Source: Halalkalibacter urbisdiaboli (GTDB lineage Bacteria > Bacillota > Bacilli > Bacillales > Bacillaceae_D). From it: a stretch of DNA of 64,000 nucleotides. Of the stretch, positions 44,595 through 52,846 are shown in pieces; within the stretch, counting starts at the first letter, position 1, and every line of letters begins with the position of its first letter. The stretch is taken from NCBI RefSeq assembly GCF_002156385.1, contig NZ_MVJM01000002.1:889816-953815 (forward strand). The letters are read 5' to 3'. The translations under genes were made by a program, and so were the position numbers. The notes beneath the pieces are model-generated. The model worked only from the letters and a program-made list of their open reading frames with translations, was not told where the DNA came from and did not search any database.

Positions 44595-45335
44595 TCAATC
44601 TAGATTGTAGTTCGGTAAAATCATCACTTCAACTCGACGGTTTTTCGCTCTGCCTTCAGCTGAATCATTTGAGGCAACTGGATGATATTCCCCATAACCT
44701 GATGCACTAATGTTTTCAGGATTAAGATTTTCATTATCCATTAAAATTTTCATGAAATTGAGCGCTCGAAAGGCACTTAAATCCCAGTTAGAGCGGAAAT
44801 GATTATTACTAATCGGGACATTATCAGTATGTCCAGCAACGACAATTCTCCGTGGTGGGTCCGTCACAAGCAACTCTGAGATCGTTTTTGCAAGCTCAAC
44901 CGAGTCTGGGCGGACATCAGCACTACCAGAATAAAAAAGGGCATGATCCAAAATCGTTAATAGCAGTCCATCTGAGGATAAATTCGTCTTAAGCTTCGAG
45001 CTCAAATTATTCTCCTCAATATAGCGATCAATTTGTTCCTGAAGCTTCTTTAAATCTAAATGCTCCTGGGCCTTTAAGTCCTCATCATCCTCTTTTGATT
45101 TAGACTCCCCCGGTACTGGTACCTCTGGCAATGGATTTGGGTGCTCCATGATTCCTGAGCCTCCATTGAAGTTTTCATTGAAGGCAATCATCATTTGCTG
45201 ATATTTCACAGCATCAACCGAGCTTACCGCAAATAGCACGATAAAAAGAGCCAGCAAAAGCGTCAGCATATCAGCATATGGAATTAACCACGTTTCATCG
45301 ATATGTTCTTCATGATGCTGTTTCTTTTTAGCCAT
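44595..45335 (-). CDS. motB: Flagellar stator protein MotB
   Basis: Stator subunit that anchors to peptidoglycan and conducts ions with MotA. Single membrane segment with the essential Asp22 in IPYADMLTLLLALFIVLFAVS, a plug/linker region, and an OmpA-like peptidoglycan-binding domain (VVAGHTDNVPISNNHFRSNW, SASGYGEYHPVASND, RAKNRRVEVMIL). Start at ATG 45335 (MAKKKQ) behind GGAGAGGGAGG, overlapping the motA stop by 8 nt. The sequence is closer to B. subtilis MotB than to MotS, but coupling ion (H+ or Na+) cannot be decided here. Confidence 0.9.
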   Translation of the reverse strand: MAKKKQHHEEHIDETWLIPYADMLTLLLALFIVLFAVSSVDAVKYQQMMIAFNENFNGGSGIMEHPNPLPEVPVPGESKSKEDDEDLKAQEHLDLKKLQEQIDRYIEENNLSSKLKTNLSSDGLLLTILDHALFYSGSADVRPDSVELAKTISELLVTDPPRRIVVAGHTDNVPISNNHFRSNWDLSAFRALNFMKILMDNENLNPENISASGYGEYHPVASNDSAEGRAKNRRVEVMILPNYNLD

Positions 45336-46128
45336 TGCCTCCCTCTCCTTCATTGATCAGGTTATTAATCTTTTCTCGCTCTGAATTTGGAGCGTAAACA
45401 ATTAATTTTTCTACAATTGCACGTGGCGCAACACCCGCCTGAATCGATAATACACCCTCGATCATTAAACTCTTAATCATAATTTCTTGCTTCGATTTAC
45501 GCTTTAATTTGTTCGCGAACGGATGCCATAGCACATACCCTGTAAATATCCCGAAAAGGGTCGCAACGAAAGCCGCAGCAATCGCATAACCTAATGCGTC
45601 AATATCATTTAAGTTTCCAAGTGCAGCAATTAACCCTAATACGGCCCCTAATACCCCTAACGTCGGGGCATATGTACCAGCCTGCGTAAAAATTAACGCC
45701 CCAGACAAATGCCGTTCTTCCATCACAGCCAAATCTTCTTCCATCGTATCTTTAATAAATTCTGGCTCTAATCCATCCACGACAAGCTTTAATCCTTGCT
45801 TTAAAAATGGATCCTCAATCGAATCTAATTCCTGTTCAAGCGATAATAATCCTTCCTTACGAGCAGTTGTACTCAGCTTTACAAATAGTCGAATTAACTC
45901 AACCATCGAAGGAAGATTTTGCGTTTTCAATAGTACTTTAAATAGCTTCGGGACTCGTTTAAGTTCATCACCCGGAAAGCCGATCATAACTGCTGCAGCG
46001 GTCCCTATAAAAATAATAAAAAGAGCTGCAGGGTTCATTAACACCCCTAAGCTTGTCCCTTTCGCGAGCATCCCCGCAATAATTGCAACTACCCCCAACA
46101 CAATACCTGTTACTGAAGTCTTATCCAT
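45328..46128 (-). CDS. motA: Flagellar stator protein MotA
   Basis: Four-segment membrane subunit of the flagellar stator. N-terminus MDKTSVTGIVLGVVAI and C-terminal VLWHPFANKLKRKSKQE are nearly those of B. subtilis MotA; the conserved TM3-TM4 region is QAGTYAPTLGVLGAVLGLIAAL. Cytoplasmic loop ELDSIEDPFLKQGL holds charged residues for rotor contact. SD AGGGTGAGATC. Operon with motB. Its place between ctpB and the M23/ftsEX genes differs from B. subtilis. Confidence 0.92.
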   Translation of the reverse strand: MDKTSVTGIVLGVVAIIAGMLAKGTSLGVLMNPAALFIIFIGTAAAVMIGFPGDELKRVPKLFKVLLKTQNLPSMVELIRLFVKLSTTARKEGLLSLEQELDSIEDPFLKQGLKLVVDGLEPEFIKDTMEEDLAVMEERHLSGALIFTQAGTYAPTLGVLGAVLGLIAALGNLNDIDALGYAIAAAFVATLFGIFTGYVLWHPFANKLKRKSKQEIMIKSLMIEGVLSIQAGVAPRAIVEKLIVYAPNSEREKINNLINEGEGGNG

Positions 46129-46201
46129 GATCTCACCCTATCTATTAAATTACTACTTCTATTATACGACATTTTAAATCCGACGTCTTTAGACAAAAAA
46201 A

Positions 46202-46232
46202 AACAACTTCCCTAATTTAGGGTAAGTTGTTT
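46202..46232 (-). terminator. Terminator after the M23 peptidase gene
   Basis: AACAACTT / AAGTTGTT outer arms and CCTAA/TTAGG inner arms with a T9 tract on the minus strand. It separates the ftsEX-envC unit from motAB. Confidence 0.85.
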
Positions 46233-46250
46233 TTAAGTTTAGGTTGTTGT

Positions 46251-47531
46251 TTACCGTGGAATATAATTAAGAGGGTCGACTGCATTCGACTTTGACCCGT
46301 TCCATCCACCTTCATGAACTTCAAAATGTAAATGAGCGCCAAACGAACGACCTGTATTTCCCATCATACCGATACGTTGTCCTTTTGACACACTGTCTCC
46401 AGCAGAAACTTCACGATTTTCTAAATGGGCATACAGCGTCGTAATTAACTGACCATCAACATAGTGAGCAATTAAAACAGTATTTCCATAACTATTAGAA
46501 TAGTAGGAGCTTACAACAGTCCCGTCCTGTACCGCCACAATTGGAACGTCACCAGAACGGCCATTTTTCCCGATATCTATTCCATGATGCATCCGTCCAC
46601 CAAAAGTGGCACGCGGCCCATAGGTTGACGTAATCGAACCTGTTGCTGGACGCATGAAACCAGCTTCTGTTACAACAGGTGTACTGTGTACTTGTCCTGA
46701 ACGAGATGCCGCTTCCTGACTGCGACGATTTTCCTCAGCTTCGCGGCGCTTTCGCTCTTCATAAGCGGCAAGTTCCTTTTTCAAAGCTGCTTCTTGTTGA
46801 CGTAAAATCTCATCGGCATTTTCAAGCTCACCAAGCTCCTCGTGAAGCTCGCCTTCTTTTTGCTCTAATCGCGTCATGAGTTTGTCTTTCTGATTACGCT
46901 GCTGCTCAAGCTCAGCCATTAAATTTTCTAAATCAATGAGGTGATTCTCTAATTTCTTTAACTCTGCCTCAACCGCTTCCTTCGCTTCCTCTAATTGACG
47001 CTGATCTTCAATATGCGCTTCAAGAATGTTACGGTCCTGCTGCGCAATAACAGACAAAGCGCTAACACGGTCTAAAAAGTCACCAAAGCTTTTCGCTCCT
47101 AAGATAACCTCAAGATAATTGATTGTCCCACCCGTTTGGTACATCGAACGAGCTCGTTCCTTTAATAGGCCATCGCGTTCAACGATTCTTTCTTCTAAGA
47201 CAACAATTTTTGCTTTTAAGGCTTCAATATCCTCTCGTACACTCTCAATTTCAGTCTGTTTTTCACGAATTTTTTGATTCGTAGTTGCAACTGCATGGTC
47301 AATTTCGCGAATTTCATTGTTAAGCTGTTCCTTCTCACGTTCTAGCTTTTCAATTTCCTCTTCCGTTTTCCGCGCCTGTTCTTGCTTCTCTTCCCGTTCA
47401 CTCTTGACATCCGAAATTTGACTTTTAATCTCGCTATTTGCCTGGGCTAGATGATCAAGTGGACGCCAACCAAAAGAACTAACTGCGACTAGTACTGCGA
47501 CTAAAACAACTCCAATTCTTCTTCGCCTCAT
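46251..47531 (-). CDS. EnvC-like murein hydrolase activator / M23 peptidase (426 aa)
   Basis: Exported coiled-coil protein with a C-terminal M23 domain. Signal peptide or anchor at 5-31; long coiled coil about 33-265 (EEIEKLEREKEQLNNEIREI); M23 domain about 305-426 with HHGIDIG and HLHFEVH zinc-site motifs retained, so it may be an active endopeptidase rather than a pure activator. It lies 63 bp downstream of ftsX; FtsEX-controlled EnvC/PcsB-type proteins share this coiled-coil/peptidase layout, so FtsEX is its probable partner. Start behind GGAGGAACG. Confidence 0.88.
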   Translation of the reverse strand: MRRRRIGVVLVAVLVAVSSFGWRPLDHLAQANSEIKSQISDVKSEREEKQEQARKTEEEIEKLEREKEQLNNEIREIDHAVATTNQKIREKQTEIESVREDIEALKAKIVVLEERIVERDGLLKERARSMYQTGGTINYLEVILGAKSFGDFLDRVSALSVIAQQDRNILEAHIEDQRQLEEAKEAVEAELKKLENHLIDLENLMAELEQQRNQKDKLMTRLEQKEGELHEELGELENADEILRQQEAALKKELAAYEERKRREAEENRRSQEAASRSGQVHSTPVVTEAGFMRPATGSITSTYGPRATFGGRMHHGIDIGKNGRSGDVPIVAVQDGTVVSSYYSNSYGNTVLIAHYVDGQLITTLYAHLENREVSAGDSVSKGQRIGMMGNTGRSFGAHLHFEVHEGGWNGSKSNAVDPLNYIPR

Positions 47532-47594
47532 CCAATCGTTCCTCCTCTGAAACTATGTAAAGGAGAGATTTGCTCTCCTCTTACTCTCTTTTTT

Positions 47595-48488
47595 TTAAAC
47601 CTTCAAAAACTTACGAACTGACATCATGCTTCCCCATACACCGATAAAGGCACCGATAATGAGAAGCAACCCAGCAATGTTCCACACATGCGGGAACACT
47701 GGTAATAATGAGAAAAAGACTAACTCTGCTCGCTGTCCAAAGTTTTCATAAATGTAGGAATAGCCAAGCCCAATGAGGATAATTGGTACAATCGCACCGA
47801 TAATCCCAAGCAGCATTCCTTCAACGAAAAATGGCCAGCGTATAAAGCCATTCGTTGCACCAACAAGCTTCATAATCTGAATTTCTCGTTTTCTCGCAAC
47901 AATTGTGAGCTTAATCGTATTAGCAATTAAAAACATCGCCGTAAACATCATCCCAAGTACTAGCAAAAGCCCGACTGTTCGAACAAAATTTGTGACCGCA
48001 AACAAGCGCTCAATCCAATCTTTTCCGTAATTGACTCGCTCGACATAAGGCATTTGTTCAATTTTCACTGCAACTTGCTCTGTTAGCTGAGGATCCATGG
48101 CTCGTACAACAAATTTATCATTCAACGGGTTTTCAGCCCGTATTGATTCAAAGACGGCACCTTGCTCGTCCAAGCTATCAATCAACTCATTTAACCCTTC
48201 ATCCTTTGTCATGTAATCAATGCTTTCAACATGAGGGGTTGTCTCAATTTGTGCCCGTAGCTCGTCCTGCTGCTCAGGAGATGCCGTTAAATCAATATAC
48301 ACATGAATTTCAACATCGCTTTCAACTGTTGAGGCGATATTGTTCATATTCATAATTAGCAGTAAAAACACACCTACAACAAACAACATGACAGCCACAG
48401 CGCTAATCGATGCAAATGTCATCCAACCATTTCTACCTAAGTTCTTTGTACCTTCTTTTATATGACGCCTAAGGGTTCTAACTTTCAT
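47595..48488 (-). CDS. ftsX: Cell-division ABC transporter permease FtsX
   Basis: Membrane half of FtsEX, which couples ATP hydrolysis to activation of cell-wall hydrolases outside the membrane. Four membrane segments: about 25-47, 170-195, 220-245 and 265-290; a large extracellular loop (about 50-165, VEIHVYIDLTASPEQQDEL) forms the hydrolase-binding domain. KREIQIMKLVGATNGFIRWPF is the FtsX C-terminal signature. Overlaps ftsE by 11 bp. Confidence 0.95.
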   Translation of the reverse strand: MKVRTLRRHIKEGTKNLGRNGWMTFASISAVAVMLFVVGVFLLLIMNMNNIASTVESDVEIHVYIDLTASPEQQDELRAQIETTPHVESIDYMTKDEGLNELIDSLDEQGAVFESIRAENPLNDKFVVRAMDPQLTEQVAVKIEQMPYVERVNYGKDWIERLFAVTNFVRTVGLLLVLGMMFTAMFLIANTIKLTIVARKREIQIMKLVGATNGFIRWPFFVEGMLLGIIGAIVPIILIGLGYSYIYENFGQRAELVFFSLLPVFPHVWNIAGLLLIIGAFIGVWGSMMSVRKFLKV

Positions 48489-49164
48489 AGCCGTAAGTCC
48501 CCCTTACCTCGTCTCGTACAACCCGTCCGCCCTCAATCGCAACGACACGCTTCTTAATTGTGTTAACAATATCCTTGTTATGCGTCGCCATTACAATCGT
48601 GGTGCCACGATGATTGATTTCATCCATAATGTCCATAATCCCCCAAGCTGTATCTGGATCAAGGTTTCCGGTAGGCTCATCAGCAATTAACACCTCAGGA
48701 CTATTCACAACCGCACGTGCAATCGCTACACGCTGCTGCTCCCCACCCGATAGTTCACTTGGTAAAAATCTTGCTTTATTTTTCAAGCGGACAATGTCGA
48801 GAACATCCATTACTTTTCGTTTAATCGTTGCTGGGTTCTCCTCAATGACTTCAAGCGCAAACGCCACATTCTCAAACACTGTTAATGATGGCAGCAGCTT
48901 AAAATCTTGGAACACGACTCCGATTTTCCGACGAACATATGGGATTCGCTTCTCTTTAATTGTTGCTAGATTCGTATCATCTATAAAAATTTCACCTTTT
49001 GTCGGCTTCTCCTCACGATACATCATCTTGATGAACGTCGATTTACCAGCTCCACTCGGCCCGACAACATATACAAACTCACCCTTTTTTATCACGATAT
49101 TTATCCCGTTAATCGCCTTTACATTGTTAGGATAAACTTTCCAAACATCTCTCATCTCAATCAT
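48478..49164 (-). CDS. ftsE: Cell-division ABC transporter ATPase FtsE
   Basis: ATPase subunit of FtsEX. Walker A VGPSGAGKSTFIKMM (about 36-50), Q-loop VVFQDFKLL, signature LSGGEQQRVAIARA, Walker B EVLIADEPTGNLDPD and the H-loop MATHNKD. Length 228 aa is normal. First gene of an ftsE-ftsX-M23 unit. Confidence 0.96.
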   Translation of the reverse strand: MIEMRDVWKVYPNNVKAINGINIVIKKGEFVYVVGPSGAGKSTFIKMMYREEKPTKGEIFIDDTNLATIKEKRIPYVRRKIGVVFQDFKLLPSLTVFENVAFALEVIEENPATIKRKVMDVLDIVRLKNKARFLPSELSGGEQQRVAIARAVVNSPEVLIADEPTGNLDPDTAWGIMDIMDEINHRGTTIVMATHNKDIVNTIKKRVVAIEGGRVVRDEVRGTYGYES

Positions 49165-49278
49165 GAATCATCACTTCCTTGCATTATAAAGGCTTTGCCT
49201 CTACTAGACTCCTTGTTAACTAGATTAACTCCGGGTTGGTGAGGAAGGTCAATCATTTATCTCCTACTATATGGAAGC

Positions 49279-49298
49279 AAAAACACCTAGGTGTTTTT
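49279..49298. promoter_or_regulatory. Perfect 20-bp palindrome upstream of ftsE
   Basis: AAAAACACCTAGGTGTTTTT is perfectly self-complementary without a loop, which suits a dimeric regulator site better than a hairpin terminator. It lies 115 bp upstream of the ftsE start. Confidence 0.5.
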
Positions 49299-49486
49299 AC
49301 ACAGTTATTTACAGTTATTACCATATGACGTAATGTGACAAGAACTCATCTCACTAGGCTTGTCTCAATTTTACACAAAATGTTGAACCCTTAAATATTG
49401 TAAAGGTTTTTGTCGTAACCTCATCTATTATAACATTATTTAAAAACGATGCAGGTACAAAATTATTACAATTTCATTTCATAAAG

Positions 49487-49500
49487 CGAACGTACGTTTG
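49487..49500. promoter_or_regulatory. Perfect LexA (SOS) box without an evident target
   Basis: CGAACGTACGTTTG fits CGAACRNRYGTTYG at all 14 positions. On the plus strand it falls between TTTCAT and TACTAT in promoter-like spacing, but no plus-strand gene follows. On the minus strand ftsE starts 323 bp away. Confidence 0.6.
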
Positions 49501-49622
49501 TACTATCGGGGCAGGTGCTGAGCAGAGTACAGTTTGAGCGAATATTGAATCTGTGAGTTTGCTGAGTATGCGGGGAGGCAGGAGGGCACTGAAGTAAGCG
49601 GGAGAGCTTCTTGTTCATGCGG

Positions 49623-50055
49623 TTTCAGCGATTTTTGCAGTTTTATCAGCGAAAATGAGCTAGGTATCATCATTTTTTCAGTTTTATCATCAAAAATGGG
49701 GCGCTTTTCTGTGGGAGGACTCCTCCTCCATTCTGTTTCAGCGATTTTTGCGATTTATCAGCGAAAATGAGGGTGGTTTCATCATTTTTTCAGTTTTATC
49801 ATCAAAAATGGGGCGCTTTCCTGTGGGAGGACTCCTCCTCTATTCTTTTTCAGCGATTTTTCCAGATTTATCAGCGAAAATGGGCTAGGTATCATCATTT
49901 TTTCAGTTTTATCATCAAAAATGGGGCGCTTTTCTGCGGGAGGACTCCTCCTCTATTCTCTTTCAGCGATTTTTTGCGATTTATCAGCGAAAATGAGCTA
50001 GGTATCATCATTTTTTCGAATTTATCATCAAAATTGAGGCAGTTATCATCATTTA
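49623..50055. repeat. 113-bp tandem repeats, three full units and a partial fourth
   Basis: Units start at 49623, 49736, 49848 and 49961 with TTTCAGCGATTTTT and carry TTATCAGCGAAAATG, TATCATCATTTTTTCAG, TTATCATCAAAAATGGGG and GGAGGACTCCTCCT. The last one ends next to the cccB terminator. The units are 112-113 bp, so no constant frame is kept between them; a chance plus-strand frame of 117 codons runs through them. Confidence 0.85.
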
Positions 50056-50064
50056 CCCAAAAAA

Positions 50065-50092
50065 AAGCTGTGCCAACATACTGGCACAGCTT
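50065..50092 (-). terminator. Terminator of cccB
   Basis: AAGCTGTGCC / GGCACAGCTT perfect arms with T8 on the minus strand, 6 bp after the stop. Confidence 0.92.
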
Positions 50093-50097
50093 CTTTC

Positions 50098-50454
50098 TTA
50101 TTGAATTTCAAGCCACTTAGCTAAGTTTGCGGCTTCTTCTTCGGATACGTTCGTTTGTGGTGGCATGGCGCCTTGTCCTTTATGGATGACAGTCTGAATT
50201 TCGTCGGCTGATAATTCTCCTCCAGCTAATGCTGGGCCTGCTCCACCTTCAAGGTTTCCGCCGTGGCAGCCGATACAGCTTTTCTCATATGTTGCACGAG
50301 CCGCTGTGGCATCAACATCACCCGCTGCTTCTTCGCCTCCAGTCTCTTCTGCCGGTGCTTCTTCAACTGGTGCTTCCTCTGGTGCTGGCTCGTTACCGCC
50401 GCCACAGGCTGTAAGAGCAAAAACTGCGCCAATCGTAAGTAAAAATTTCTTCAT
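50098..50454 (-). CDS. cccB: Lipoprotein cytochrome c-551 (CccB)
   Basis: Small membrane-anchored c-type cytochrome for electron transfer outside the membrane. Lipobox in FALTACGGG (Cys about 17), an acidic EAPVEEAPAEE linker, then a class-I cytochrome c fold with heme site CIGCHGG and axial Met in GAMPPQTNVSEEEAANLAKWL. Start ATG 50454 behind GGAGG; TTG at 50460 also in frame. Neighbour of prfB and yvjA as in B. subtilis. Confidence 0.92.
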   Translation of the reverse strand: MKKFLLTIGAVFALTACGGGNEPAPEEAPVEEAPAEETGGEEAAGDVDATAARATYEKSCIGCHGGNLEGGAGPALAGGELSADEIQTVIHKGQGAMPPQTNVSEEEAANLAKWLEIQ

Positions 50455-50514
50455 GCTCAATCCTCCTTTATCGTTTGATAACCCGCCACTATATTATAGC
50501 GGACCCACTCTGTT

Positions 50515-51387
50515 TTAGGTTCGTTTAAACCCTTCTCCAAGCACCTCGGTTGCGTTTGTTACAACGACAAACGCTTGTGGATCAACGAGTCTGACTACTT
50601 GTTTCAATTTTGTGACCTCACGTTGATTCACTACACACATGAGGACTGGTCGTTCCTCTGAGGTATATCCACCATAGCCAACAAGCTGAGTAACGCCTCG
50701 ATCGACGTCGTTTAAAATGCTTTCGCGAACTTTTTCTTGATGATTGGAGATGATGAGTGCTACCTTTGCATATCCTACCCCGATTTGAACTAAATCAATC
50801 GTTTTCCCGGTAACAAAAAGTGAAATTAACGCATAAAGCGCGAGCTCAAGCCCAAACACGAGCGCAGAGGTCACGACGACAAGGCCATCAATAAAAAATA
50901 CGCAAACTCCTACTGAGATGCCAGAATATTTATTGATGATTTGAGCTGCTAAATCAGTACCTCCTGTGCTAGCATTGGCGCGAAAAACAATACCTAAGCC
51001 GAGACCGATCCCAATCCCACCAAAAAGCGCACCAAGAAGAGGGTCTTGAAAGCCGACAGACCACTCCCTTGTCAAAAATACGACGAGCGGCAAAAAGGCT
51101 GTACCAACTAACGTTTTCGCCCCGTACTTTAACCCACCGAGAAGAAGAATGCCTAAAACGAACAATGGAATATTAAAGGCCCATTGTGTAAACGCTGGTT
51201 CAATTCCAAAAACATAATTAGCAATTGTACTAATCCCGCTTACACCACCGGAGGCGATTTTATTCGGAAGTAAAAAAAGGTTGAAGGCAATGGCAACAAT
51301 GGCCGAACCAACTAAAATATACGTATAATCAATCACCGATTGCATCAGCGCCGTACGCGGATGATGCTGTCTTCTCTTTTTATTCAT
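50515..51387 (-). CDS. yvjA: YvjA, YitT/DUF2179 family membrane protein
   Basis: Five-segment membrane protein with a C-terminal cytosolic DUF2179 domain (about 205-285, RGVTQLVGYGGYTSEERPVLMCVVNQREV). The membrane part shows LFLLPNKIASGGVSGISTI and FRANASTGGTDLAAQI, typical of YitT-type proteins of unknown transport function. Start ATG 51387 behind GTGGGG; two GTG codons upstream are in frame. Confidence 0.88.
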   Translation of the reverse strand: MNKKRRQHHPRTALMQSVIDYTYILVGSAIVAIAFNLFLLPNKIASGGVSGISTIANYVFGIEPAFTQWAFNIPLFVLGILLLGGLKYGAKTLVGTAFLPLVVFLTREWSVGFQDPLLGALFGGIGIGLGLGIVFRANASTGGTDLAAQIINKYSGISVGVCVFFIDGLVVVTSALVFGLELALYALISLFVTGKTIDLVQIGVGYAKVALIISNHQEKVRESILNDVDRGVTQLVGYGGYTSEERPVLMCVVNQREVTKLKQVVRLVDPQAFVVVTNATEVLGEGFKRT

Positions 51388-51616
51388 TTTCCCCACCACT
51401 CTGTTTTATTTACATACTAGTTTAGTCTAAACCATTACGTAGTATAGCACCACCTTCCGACAGCTGTAAACGCGATTACTTTAACGCGAAAATGTAACGA
51501 CGCACCTTTGCCGTCGTTCGGAAAGATTACGCATCTCAGTCCTCTTGGCTGGATCGATTCAGTTTGCAGAGAAGTGCTTATCTACTTCTTCATCACTTGG
51601 CTGGTTAGTGAAAAAA

Positions 51617-51646
51617 AGCCCCCAAGTCCATTCGACTTGAGAGCCT
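51617..51646 (-). terminator. Terminator of prfB
   Basis: GGCTCTCAAGTC / GACTTGGGGGC stem with T7 on the minus strand, 5 bp after the stop. Confidence 0.9.
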
Positions 51647-51650
51647 ATCA

Positions 51651-52764
51651 TTATTCTGTAGCATACGATAACGAGGAGCGTAGGTAGGCATTAATAAACC
51701 CATCAAGCTCTCCGTCCATAACGGCATTTGTATTACCGATTTCATAGTTGGTGCGGTGATCCTTTACCATGCTGTAAGGATGGAATACGTAGGAGCGAAT
51801 TTGACTGCCCCAGCCAATTTCCTTCTGCTCGCCACGGATTTCTGCTAGCTCCTGCTGCTGCTCCTCAATTTTTAATTGATAAAGCTTTGCTTGCATCATC
51901 TTCATCGCGCGTTCACGGTTTTTAATTTGCGAGCGTTCCGTTTGACAAGTTACAACCGTGTTTGTCGGTAAATGTGTAATCCGGACCGCGGAATCGGTTG
52001 TATTAATATGCTGGCCACCCGCTCCACTTGCACGATACGTATCTACCTTTAAATCCTCAGGGGAAATATCAATTTCAACGCTATCATCAAGCTCCGGCAT
52101 GATTTCACACGAAACGAATGACGTATGACGGCGCCCAGAGGAATCAAACGGCGAAATCCGGACGAGACGGTGAACGCCTTTTTCAGCCTTTAAATAACCG
52201 TATGCATTGTGACCTTTAATTAAAAGGGTCACGCTCTTCACACCGGCTTCGTCACCAGGCAAATAATCTAACGTTTCCACCTTATAGCCCTTGCGCTCGG
52301 CCCAGCGTGTATACATCCGTAAAAGCATGGAGGCCCAGTCTTGAGACTCCGTACCACCAGCCCCTGGGTGAAGCTCAAGGATCGCATTATTTTTATCATA
52401 TGGCTCACTTAAAAGAAGCTGCAGCTCAAAGTCATTAAGCTTTTGAGCTAGCTCCTTCACCCCTGATTCAAGCTCTGCCTGCAAATCAGCGTCTTCTTCT
52501 TCCTTTACAAGCTCATATGACACTTCCAAATCCTCATATGCTGATTCAAGCTTTATAAATGTATTAACCTGTTCCTTCAACGCATTTGCCTCGTTAATCA
52601 CGACTTGAGCGGCATCCTGGTCATTCCAGAAATCAGGGTCGGTCATCTTTTCATCAAGCTCGGCAATTCGCTCTTGCTTCTGATCGAGGTCAAAGAGACC
52701 CCCTAAAGTCTGTGATTCGTTTTGCCATTGCTGATAATTCTTGCTTTACTTCTACTAATTCCAT
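51651..52764 (-). CDS. prfB: Peptide chain release factor 2 (programmed +1 frameshift)
   Basis: Release factor for UGA and UAA codons. The first 24 codons run from ATG 52764 to CTT TGA (52695-52690). An SD-like AGGGGG directly before CTTTGAC promotes the classic RF2 +1 shift, after which the frame continues from GAC at 52691 to 51651 (370 residues in all). Anticodon-like SPF tripeptide in [10 protein letters not shown] and the catalytic GGQ in [15 protein letters not shown] are present. Annotating only the downstream frame (from 52646) would miss the true start. Follows secA by about 80 bp. Confidence 0.96.
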
Positions 52765-52804
52765 TTCCACACCTCATCAATTTCGTTAACCTACATTTTA
52801 TTTA

Positions 52805-52845
52805 AGGTTTCCCAAAAGGTCAAAACAGACCTTTCGGGTTCTCCT
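52805..52845 (-). terminator. Hairpin between secA and prfB
   Basis: AGGAGAACCCGAAAGGTC / GACCTTTTGGGAAACCT stem with imperfect outer part; only a weak T tract (TTAAAT). May reduce read-through from secA to prfB. Confidence 0.5.
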
Positions 52846-52846
52846 A

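Larger units (their letters stand above)
49165..49622. other. ftsE upstream region with palindrome and LexA box
   Basis: Non-coding region of about 460 bp. It contains a 20-bp perfect palindrome at 49279-49298, a TATAAT element near 49430 oriented toward ftsE, and a perfect LexA box at 49487-49500. No gene is seen. Confidence 0.5.

Noticed and set aside
49623-50120. Plus-strand 117-codon repetitive frame, and the idea of a CRISPR array at the 113-bp repeats
   Set aside because: Unit lengths of 112-113 bp do not keep one frame. For CRISPR, whole units are repeated without unique spacers of constant length and no cas genes are nearby.
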